Of a stretch of DNA of 64,000 bases, positions 33,369-39,692 are shown piece after piece. A program made the position numbers and the translations under genes. The stretch's first letter is position 1; each line of letters starts with the position of its first letter. Source of the stretch: G963666705 sp963666705. Its GTDB lineage: Bacteria > Pseudomonadota > Alphaproteobacteria > CADEGL01. Below the pieces are notes generated by a model. The model made no database searches. It saw nothing but the letters and a program-made list of their open reading frames with translations, and was not told where the DNA came from. The stretch spans positions 297,260-361,259 of the forward strand of contig CAXXKO010000025.1 in NCBI GenBank assembly GCA_963666705.2. Reading direction: 5' to 3'.

Positions 33369-34681
33369 CACTGCTGTCCGGTTAACTGAGCGGTGCTGGC
33401 TTTGAGAGCCAGGATTTCTGCGGGGTTTGAAGCGAAAATGCATGGTGTCGATTTGAATTGGATGGAGCACTTTTCGGAGTTTCTCCGAGGAGATGCTCAT
33501 GAACACCGGCAAGACCCTGTTCGCTCAGCTCATGGACTTCCTGCCATGGACTACTTTCACGCGGATCGTCGACCGGTATGGCGGCGATCACCGGGTCCGG
33601 ACGCTTTCCTGCGCCGAGCAATACCGGTCCATGGCCTTCGCCCAGCTGACCTACCGGGAAAGCCTGCGCGACATCGAGACCTGCCTCTCGGTCCACGCAT
33701 CGAAACTCTATCACATGGGCTTCCGCCAGCCGGTCCGGCGCTCGACGCTGGCCGATGCCAACGAAAGGCGCGACTGGCGTATCCATGCGGCGTTGGCCCA
33801 GCGGCTCATCACCCAGGCGAGGACGCTGTACGTCGACGAAGAACTGGGGTTGGACCTGACCAATACCGTCTACGCCCTGGACTCGACGACCATCGCTCTG
33901 TGCCTGTCGGTCTTTCCGTGGGCGCACTTCCGCACCACCAAGGCGGCGGTGAAGATGCACACGCTGCTCGACCTGCGGGGCAACATTCCGAGTTTTATCC
34001 ACATCTCGGATGGCAAGCTGCACGACGTTCATGCCCTCGATATGCTCTTGCCGGAAGCCGGAGCCATCTACGTCGTGGATCGTGGCTACGTCGACTTTGC
34101 CCGCCTTTATGTGTTGCACCAAGCCGGGGCCTTCTTCGTCACGCGTGCCAAGTCGAACATCGATGCTCATCGCGTCTATTCGGCGCCGACGGATCGCTCG
34201 ACCGGCATCATTTGCGACCAGACCATCTCCCTGGACGGCTTCTACACCCGTCAGGATTACCCCGAACTTCTGCGGCGCATCCGCTTCAAGGACCCCGAGT
34301 CCGGCAAGACGCTGGTCTTCATCACCAACAACTTCTCGCTTCCGGCCGCCACCATCTGCGCGCTCTACAAAAGCCGCTGGCAGGTGGAACTCTTCTTCAA
34401 GTGGATCAAGCAGCATCTTCGGATCAAGCAGTTCTACGGCACGTCGGAGAACGCGGTGAAGACGCAGATCTGGATTGCCGTCTCGGTCTACGTCCTCGTC
34501 GCCATCGTCAAGAAGCGCCTCGACCTGGACGCCTCGCTCTACACTTTGTTACAGATCCTCTCGGTGACCCTCTTCGAGAAAATGCCCATACATCAAGCAC
34601 TTGCGGGAGACGAAAACAGATGCAACGCTTCGCAAATAACCAACCAATTGAATTTATTCGATTTTTAACCGGACACTAGTG
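33369..34681 (+). mobile_element. complete IS4-family insertion sequence with 9-bp target duplication
   Basis: A 1313-bp element. Its ends are 17-bp inverted repeats: CACTGCTGTCCGGTTAA on the left (33369-33385) and the complement of CACTAGTGTCCGGTTAA on the right (34665-34681), with two mismatches. It is flanked by an exact direct repeat ATGAGAAAG at 33360-33368 and 34682-34690. IS4 elements typically duplicate about 9-12 bp. One transposase gene fills it. The intact ends and duplication indicate a recent, possibly still mobile insertion between dctM and the rhodanese gene. Confidence 0.92.
33499..34668 (+). CDS. IS4-family transposase
   Basis: A 389-residue protein beginning MNTGKTLFAQLMDFLPWTTF; the ATG at 33493 touches the GAGGAG site, so the one at 33499 is preferred. 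The N-terminal block is the DUF4372-type domain of IS4 transposases. The DDE catalytic core shows the first Asp in YALDSTTIAL (about residue 132), the second in IYVVDRGYVDFARL, and the Y(2)R(3)E(6)K motif as YKSRWQVELFFKWIKQHLRIK. All catalytic residues appear intact. Codon use is less GC-extreme than in the neighbours, as expected of a mobile gene. Confidence 0.93.
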   Translation: MNTGKTLFAQLMDFLPWTTFTRIVDRYGGDHRVRTLSCAEQYRSMAFAQLTYRESLRDIETCLSVHASKLYHMGFRQPVRRSTLADANERRDWRIHAALAQRLITQARTLYVDEELGLDLTNTVYALDSTTIALCLSVFPWAHFRTTKAAVKMHTLLDLRGNIPSFIHISDGKLHDVHALDMLLPEAGAIYVVDRGYVDFARLYVLHQAGAFFVTRAKSNIDAHRVYSAPTDRSTGIICDQTISLDGFYTRQDYPELLRRIRFKDPESGKTLVFITNNFSLPAATICALYKSRWQVELFFKWIKQHLRIKQFYGTSENAVKTQIWIAVSVYVLVAIVKKRLDLDASLYTLLQILSVTLFEKMPIHQALAGDENRCNASQITNQLNLFDF

Positions 34682-34763
34682 ATGAGAAAGTGCAAATAGA
34701 CGATTGATCCGCGCGGCCGCCCCACTACGTTTAATAACCGTGCACACCGGACCGAGGATCGCG

Positions 34764-35240
34764 ATGAAAGCCAAGACCGCATGCCGTCGCGGCCGCGATG
34801 CCCTGTTCGTCCTGATGGTGGCCTTCGTCGGCCTGGCGCCCGCCGCGCGAGCCTGCGAAGGCACATGCGGGGGAGAAAAGATCGCGCCGGCGGCGGCGCT
34901 TCAGGAAGTCGAGAGCGGCGCGCTTCTCCTGATCGACGTCCGCTCACCCCAGGAATGGCACATGACCGGCCTCCCATCCGGCGCGCGGGCGGCGACCATC
35001 CATAATGCGGCCGGCCTCGGCGGCTTTCTCGACGAGGTTCTCGCTCTCGCGGGCGGCGACCGGGACAGGCGGATCGCGCTCATCTGCGCGGGCGGCGTTC
35101 GCTCGGCGCGGGCCCAGCGTTTCCTGGAGAGCGAGGGCTTCACCCAGGTTCTCGACGTGGACGAAGGAATGTTGGGGCGTCCGGACGCGCCCGGCTGGAT
35201 CAACCGCGGCTTGCCGACGGAGCCGTGCGCGGCGTGCTGA
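34764..35240 (+). CDS. periplasmic rhodanese-like sulfurtransferase
   Basis: A 158-residue protein. Residues 1-30 are a signal peptide (LFVLMVAFVGLAPAARA), so the enzyme is exported. A short CEGTCGGEK segment follows and then one rhodanese domain with LLLIDVRSPQEWHMTGLPSGA and active-site Cys108 in ICAGGVRSARAQRFL. The protein ends in CAAC. Rhodaneses move sulfane sulfur to cyanide or other acceptors. In the periplasm the additional cysteines may bind metal or form disulfides. It is followed by a cytochrome c gene, and before the IS insertion it lay downstream of the TRAP operon. Confidence 0.87.
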   Translation: MKAKTACRRGRDALFVLMVAFVGLAPAARACEGTCGGEKIAPAAALQEVESGALLLIDVRSPQEWHMTGLPSGARAATIHNAAGLGGFLDEVLALAGGDRDRRIALICAGGVRSARAQRFLESEGFTQVLDVDEGMLGRPDAPGWINRGLPTEPCAAC

Positions 35241-35335
35241 GCCGCCGGCGCGCGCCGGTGCCCGTTGCAATTACGAACGATATGCCGATAATCCCGGCCA
35301 ACTCGACCAACCTAGCGAAACCCGAGGAGAATTGA

Positions 35336-35746
35336 ATGCTCAACAAGAACTGGCTGGCCGTACTGGCGGCCTGCGTCATCGGCCTGGCAAGCGGCGCCGC
35401 GCTCGCCGCGGGCAACGCCGACGATGGCGAGAAAGTCTTCAAGAAATGCAAGGCGTGTCACTCGGTGGAGGAAGGCAAGACCAAGCCGACCGGCCCCAAC
35501 CTCCTCGGCGTCTTCGGCCGCGGCGCGGCCGAGGCCGAGTTCAAGTATTCGAGCGGCATACTCGCCGCCGCCGAGAACGGCCTGATGTGGGACGCGGAGA
35601 CCCTCGACGGCTACCTCACCAACCCCAAGAAGTTCCTCGTGGCATTCCTCGGCGAGAGCAAGATCAGGAACAAGATGAAGTTCAAGCTCAAGAAGGAGCA
35701 GCAGCGGGCGGACGTGATCGCCTACCTGCAATCGCTCTCCGAGTAG
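35336..35746 (+). CDS. class I c-type cytochrome (cytochrome c2/c550-like)
   Basis: A 136-residue protein with a cleavable signal (WLAVLAACVIGLASGAALA, cleavage near residue 25). The heme attachment site is CKACH (C38, C41, H42). The distal Met ligand is probably in NKMKF near residue 105. Spacing and the GPNLLGVFGR block match small soluble cytochromes c2/c550, which shuttle electrons in the periplasm. A GAGGAG site lies before the ATG. It follows the rhodanese by 95 bp and may be its electron acceptor or an unrelated neighbour. Confidence 0.93.
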   Translation: MLNKNWLAVLAACVIGLASGAALAAGNADDGEKVFKKCKACHSVEEGKTKPTGPNLLGVFGRGAAEAEFKYSSGILAAAENGLMWDAETLDGYLTNPKKFLVAFLGESKIRNKMKFKLKKEQQRADVIAYLQSLSE

Positions 35747-35788
35747 GCGCCGGCGGCGGGCCTTGGCGCGGCGGGCGGGGTTGCCCGC

Positions 35789-36499
35789 TCACCGCGCCTT
35801 CAGGGCCTCCTCGACCGCGCGCACCTGATCGTCGATCGAGGTGTCGATCGACGAGGTGACCTCGAGCTTCCGGTCCTCGAAGGGACTCTTTCCCGGGTGC
35901 GCCTTGCGCCACCGGCGCATGGCCGCGTCGCGCTCGTGGATCGCCTCGACGATTTGCGGCCTGAACAGGCGCATCATGGCCGTGAGCCAGCGGTTGAGCG
36001 GCCAGGATGGGCGCGCGAGGTCGATCTCGAAGCAGTCCAGCATCCGGCAAACGTCCGCCGCCTTGTACCAGGTCTCACCCGTGACCCAGCGATTGGTGCT
36101 GAAGACGCGGATGGGGATGCCGTGCTTGTCCATCGATATCCCGATCAGGTGGCTCAGGGCATCGTTCTTGGCCTTGGGCGGCTTGTAGTCGTCCACCTTC
36201 GCCGGCCGCATGCCCTTGGGCATGCCCTTGGGGCGCAGGAAGGTATGGAAATGGCCGTGCTCGCCCGCGCGCAGATCCTGCGGGTGGGCGTGGTAGTAGT
36301 ACTGGGAATGGGATTCCCGGTCGTAGACGTCGCCCTTCGGGTAATGGTCCCACTCGTAGAAGGTCTCAACATCGCGCAACAGCTCGCCGACCAGGTTGTC
36401 ACCGGACTTGGCGAGCACCCGGTGGCAGTCCACCACCTCCGCGCCAGCCGCCTGCATGAGCTCGAGCTCCTCGCTGGAGAGGGATGAAAGGTCGGCCAA
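35789..36499 (-). CDS. conserved protein of unknown function (possibly DUF6969)
   Basis: A 236-residue soluble protein without signal peptide or membrane helix. It is rich in His, Tyr and Trp at the core: ETFYEWDHYPKGDVYDRESHSQYYYHAHP and GEHGHFHTFLRPKGMPKGMRP. Repeated His/Asp spacing suggests a metal site, though that is inference. From memory this resembles a DUF6969 family found in Rhodospirillales and relatives; no function is known to me. It lies tail-to-tail with the cytochrome c gene and 95 bp downstream of the SUMF1-like gene in the same direction. Confidence 0.8.
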   Translation of the reverse strand: MADLSSLSSEELELMQAAGAEVVDCHRVLAKSGDNLVGELLRDVETFYEWDHYPKGDVYDRESHSQYYYHAHPQDLRAGEHGHFHTFLRPKGMPKGMRPAKVDDYKPPKAKNDALSHLIGISMDKHGIPIRVFSTNRWVTGETWYKAADVCRMLDCFEIDLARPSWPLNRWLTAMMRLFRPQIVEAIHERDAAMRRWRKAHPGKSPFEDRKLEVTSSIDTSIDDQVRAVEEALKAR

Positions 36500-36593
36500 G
36501 TCTCACTCCTCCATTCGGCCGCCGCCCGCCCGGTCCGGGCGGCGTCAACAGGTAACGCCAAGCGCGCCCCGAAGCAATGTCGGGCGCGGCCGG

Positions 36594-37481
36594 CTACGGC
36601 ACCTCCCGGACGAGGCGAAACCCGATGAGGATATGCTTGAGCGCCGCCGGGCGCGAATGGCGCGCGGCCGGGCGGCAGATGCCGCAGCCGCTGTCGTCCC
36701 ACGACCCGCCCTTGACGATTGCGCGCCCCGTGACCGGCGCCGTCCCCGTCCATTCGAAAACCTGCCCGGCGGCGTCGAGCAGGCCGAACGGGCTCGCGCC
36801 CGCGGGAAAGCTGCCGACAGGCACGGTGTCGAACGGGCCCTGGTCGTGGCTGTTGAGGTGCTCAGGCTCGAATTCATCGCCCCAGGGAAAGCGGTGGCCG
36901 CCGGTCCCGCGCGCGGCCTTCTCCCACTCCGCCTCGGTCGGCAGGCGCCAGCGCTGTCCGGTCTCTTGCGAGAGCCAGGCCGCGTAAGCGCGCGCGTCCC
37001 CGCGGGTCACGAGCACGACCGGATGGCGCTCCCGCCCGGCCGGCGGCGCCCCGTCCACCCAGGCGAACTTGCGCGTCCGCTCGTAGGGATGGACCAGGCG
37101 ATAGCCGGCCCAGGTCTCCGGGTCCACATCCGGCGCCGGGTGCCCGGTGGCGGTGATGAAGGCGGCGTATTGGCGGTTGGTGATGAGGGTGGCCGTAATG
37201 TCGTATGCGTCGAGCATGACCGGGCCACGGGCGGGCTCGCTTTCATACCAGCGCCTGTCGCGGGTCACCGTATGGCCGTAGGCGGCCTCGTCGAGCCGGT
37301 AGGCGACCTCGCGCTCGGCCCGGTCCGACCCGGCGATGAACGGGCCGGCGGGGATGGGGACGACATCGGGAACGATTTCCTCACCCGCGCCGCCGGCGCG
37401 GGCGGCACCGCCGCTCGCGGCCAGAAAAAGAGCGAGCGCCAGCCCGGGCATACCGAATTTTCGCTTCGAGGCCGCGACCAT
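36594..37481 (-). CDS. SUMF1/formylglycine-generating-enzyme-like exported protein
   Basis: A 295-residue protein with a signal peptide (ALALFLAASGGAARA) and a full SUMF1 domain: VPIPAGPFIAGSD, YDITATLITNRQYAAFI, HPVVLVTRGDARAYAAWLSQETGQRWRLPTEAEWEKAARGTGG and a closing KGGSWDD...GFRLV. The two copper-binding cysteines of true formylglycine-generating enzymes do not line up: the only nearby pair is CGIC. So it is probably not a sulfatase activator but a SUMF1-fold protein of other use, as in many nitrite/NO-related periplasmic genes. It is divergent from the P460 cytochrome. Confidence 0.85.
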   Translation of the reverse strand: MVAASKRKFGMPGLALALFLAASGGAARAGGAGEEIVPDVVPIPAGPFIAGSDRAEREVAYRLDEAAYGHTVTRDRRWYESEPARGPVMLDAYDITATLITNRQYAAFITATGHPAPDVDPETWAGYRLVHPYERTRKFAWVDGAPPAGRERHPVVLVTRGDARAYAAWLSQETGQRWRLPTEAEWEKAARGTGGHRFPWGDEFEPEHLNSHDQGPFDTVPVGSFPAGASPFGLLDAAGQVFEWTGTAPVTGRAIVKGGSWDDSGCGICRPAARHSRPAALKHILIGFRLVREVP

Positions 37482-37680
37482 GATGTCACGAATCTAGGCC
37501 CTCGCCGCCGCCACCGCCAATGACGAAATCGCCCCGGCCCGTCACGAATATGTGACTATGAGTGACTCCTGTGGCTCGCCCACTATGGGTATCTTCGAAC
37601 ATGAGATCGGCGCCGTGAATGCGGCCGATGGCGGCCGGGCGAATCGGGCCGGACGGGGTACGACGAGGGAGGCAACGCTC

Positions 37681-38949
37681 ATGCGCGCATTGAAGACCAA
37701 ACTCCTATCGAGCGCGGTGGTCCCGCTGATTGCCGGCGTCGAAATGGCCGTCGCCGGCATGGGGCCCGGCGCGGCCGCGTCGAGCGGCCTCGGCACGGCG
37801 AATCCGACCGCGGTCCCCCGGCTGACGCAATCGGCCAATCCCACCGCCGTGCCCCGACCGGGCGGCCCGACGATCCAGCTCGCGGCCTGCAACCCGTGTA
37901 ACCCATGCGCGCCGAAAGGCTGCAATCCCTGTAACCCATGCGCCGCGGGCGGCTGTAATCCCTGCAATCCATGCGCGGCCGGGGCGTGCAATCCATGCAA
38001 CCCATGCGCTGGCGGCGGCATGACGAGCAATTGCGTCGTCCCGCGACTGGCGGCCGCCAATCCCTGCGCCGCGGCAAAGGGCTGCAATCCGTGCAACCCC
38101 TGCGCACCCAAGGGCTGCAACCCGTGTAATCCCTGTGCGGCGGGCGCCTGCAATCCGTGCAACCCCTGCGCCGCCAAAGGCTGCGATCCTTGCAATCCCT
38201 GCGCGGCCGGCGCCTGCAATCCGTGCAACCCCTGCGCCGCCAAAGGCTGCAATCCTTGCAATCCCTGCGCGGCCGGCGCCTGCAATCCGTGCAACCCCTG
38301 CGCCGCCAAGGGCTGCAATCCTTGCAATCCCTGCGCGGCCGGCGCCTGCAATCCGTGCAACCCCTGCGCCGCCAAGGGCTGCAATCCTTGTAATCCCTGC
38401 GCGGCCGGCGCCTGCAATCCGTGCAACCCCTGCGGCGGCGCGGCGATGGCGGAGATCGAGCCCGACGAGGCGGCATCGGCCTATGGCTGCCTGATCGATC
38501 AATTGCTGGCGGGCTACGCCAAGTCCGGCAACCCGACGGCGGCGGCCTATACCAGTTGGCGGCGCTACAACACGGTGCCCTACCAGTCCGCCACCCATGG
38601 CGGACGCTACGTCAACAACTACGCCAATGGGACGGCCAGCGCCTACGGCGACTTCGAGGACGTGGGCCATCTGCCCCAGGGCTCGATCGTCGCCAAGGAC
38701 AGCTTCGCCGTGAAGGGCAATGGCGCGGTCGCCGCCGGGCCGTTGTTCCTGATGGAGAAGATGGGCGCCGGCTGGCATCCCGAGAGCGGCGATTGGCGCT
38801 ACACCCTCGTCATGCCGGACGGCACGGTGATCGGTGAGACGCACGGCAAGAGCACGGCGAATGTCGAGTTCTGTGCCGAGTGCCACGCCACGATGGAGGA
38901 CACCGACTCCCTGTGGTTCCTGCCCGAGGACGTTCGAAACAAGAACTAA
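37681..38949 (+). CDS. cytochrome P460-family protein with Cys-Pro repeat region
   Basis: A 422-residue protein with a GGGAGG site before the ATG. Residues 1-30 form a signal-like stretch. Residues about 70-251 carry 15 copies of C[N/D]PCNPC separated by four-residue linkers (APKG, AAGG, AAGA, AAKG), giving more than 45 cysteines. Residues about 255-422 are a P460 domain: YTSWRRYNTVPYQSATHGGRYVNNYAN, an AVKGNGAVAAGPLFLMEKM strand and the heme site CAECH followed by ATMEDTDSLWF. P460 cytochromes carry a cross-linked heme and oxidise hydroxylamine or detoxify NO. The Cys-Pro segment may bind metal or anchor the protein, but its role is unknown. Confidence 0.87.
   Translation: MRALKTKLLSSAVVPLIAGVEMAVAGMGPGAAASSGLGTANPTAVPRLTQSANPTAVPRPGGPTIQLAACNPCNPCAPKGCNPCNPCAAGGCNPCNPCAAGACNPCNPCAGGGMTSNCVVPRLAAANPCAAAKGCNPCNPCAPKGCNPCNPCAAGACNPCNPCAAKGCDPCNPCAAGACNPCNPCAAKGCNPCNPCAAGACNPCNPCAAKGCNPCNPCAAGACNPCNPCAAKGCNPCNPCAAGACNPCNPCGGAAMAEIEPDEAASAYGCLIDQLLAGYAKSGNPTAAAYTSWRRYNTVPYQSATHGGRYVNNYANGTASAYGDFEDVGHLPQGSIVAKDSFAVKGNGAVAAGPLFLMEKMGAGWHPESGDWRYTLVMPDGTVIGETHGKSTANVEFCAECHATMEDTDSLWFLPEDVRNKN
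37888..38433 (+). repeat. tandem Cys-Pro codon repeat, core of four 66-bp units
   Basis: The region coding for the 15 CNPCNPC motifs. Its second half is a DNA-level tandem repeat: four 66-bp units at 38149-38214, 38215-38280, 38281-38346 and 38347-38412, nearly identical. One unit has GAT for AAT, giving Asp. Each codes for 22 residues (two heptads plus AAKG and AAGA linkers). The near identity suggests recent expansion by slippage or recombination, so copy number may vary between strains. Confidence 0.92.
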
Positions 38950-38950
38950 C

Positions 38951-39145
38951 GGTTCGCGTCCGACACTTGGAACCCTCTCCCCACTTCTTCCCTTGGGGGG
39001 AGAGGGAGGGACCCGCGAAGCGGGAGGGTGAGGGCTCGGCCGCCGGTAGGCGGCGGAAAGACTCTTAATAACGCGCCGACGCGCGTCCCCTCACCCCGAC
39101 CCTCTCCCCAAGGGGAGAGGGGGACTCTTTCGTCGGGTTCGAACC
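38951..39145. repeat. 195-bp dispersed element, copy A (inverted partner at 55560)
   Basis: Begins GGTTCGCGTCCGAC and ends GTCGGGTTCGAACC, giving imperfect 14-bp terminal inverted repeats. Inside are two hairpins (CCCTTGGGGGGAGAGGG and CCCGCGAAGCGGG) and a GCGCCGACGCGCG palindrome. The whole is the reverse complement of 55560-55752 with few changes. It directly follows the P460 stop codon and could double as a terminator. No coding frame; MITE-like. Confidence 0.85.
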
Positions 39146-39213
39146 AATAGCGCCCCAAAAGCCGGCCGGACGGGCGCCCATGGGGGCCCCGTCTTGCTTC
39201 GATGCCGCCGCGA

Positions 39214-39642
39214 TCAGTCGCGGACGACCAGAACCGAGCACCGGGCGTGGCGCACGACGCGCGCGGCGTTGGGGCCGAGCAGGTAGTCCTCGAGCTCCGG
39301 CCGGCGGGCCGACATGATGATGAGGTCCGCGCCGACCTGGTCCGCGGCGCTCAGGATCTCCCGGTAGATGGTCCCGCTGGCGACGATGTGGTGGGCCTTG
39401 GTTCCCGCCGGAACATGCTCCGCCGTGAGCGCGTGCAGCTCTTCCGTCGCGCGCGCGATCGCCTTCGCCTCGAAATCGCTGGGGAAGAACGACCCCACGA
39501 TCGCCATCCCCATGTCGGGCACCACGGTCATGACGTGAAGCGCCGCGCCGAAGGCACGGCAATGTCCGAGCGCCATCGGCAGCGCCTTGGCCCAGGAGCT
39601 GTCGTGGTTGAGGTCCACGGCGAGCAGAACGGTCTTGTACAT
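39214..39642 (-). CDS. universal stress protein (UspA family), TRAP-linked
   Basis: A 142-residue single-domain Usp: TVLLAVDLNHDSSWAKAL at the start, a long second helix, and a C-terminal SARRPELEDYLLGPNAARVVRHARCSVLVV. The usual ATP loop GxxG(x9)G(S/T) is altered (no first GxxG; GPN in place of GS), as in several TRAP-linked members that I recall. In Halomonas the Usp TeaD regulates the ectoine TRAP transporter TeaABC. Here it is the last gene after a fused TAXI-TRAP permease, 50 bp downstream, so a similar regulatory role is likely. Confidence 0.88.
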   Translation of the reverse strand: MYKTVLLAVDLNHDSSWAKALPMALGHCRAFGAALHVMTVVPDMGMAIVGSFFPSDFEAKAIARATEELHALTAEHVPAGTKAHHIVASGTIYREILSAADQVGADLIIMSARRPELEDYLLGPNAARVVRHARCSVLVVRD

Positions 39643-39692
39643 GCGTCCCTACCTTTCGGGCGAGCCCCGGCTCGGGCCCGGATTCCGTTGCA

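Noticed and set aside
36594..37481. Sulfatase-activating formylglycine-generating enzyme
   Set aside because: The copper-site cysteines are not in the right positions, and no sulfatase gene is nearby.
38149..38412. CRISPR-like look of four evenly spaced repeats
   Set aside because: The units are head-to-tail 66-bp repeats without unique spacers and are in frame within a protein.
37542..38426. 294-residue open frame on the minus strand with HGLQAPAAQGLQGLQ repeats
   Set aside because: It is the complement of the Cys-Pro repeat of the P460 gene. The plus strand has a signal peptide, a ribosome site and the P460 domain; the minus frame has no domain and arises from the repeat's codon periodicity.
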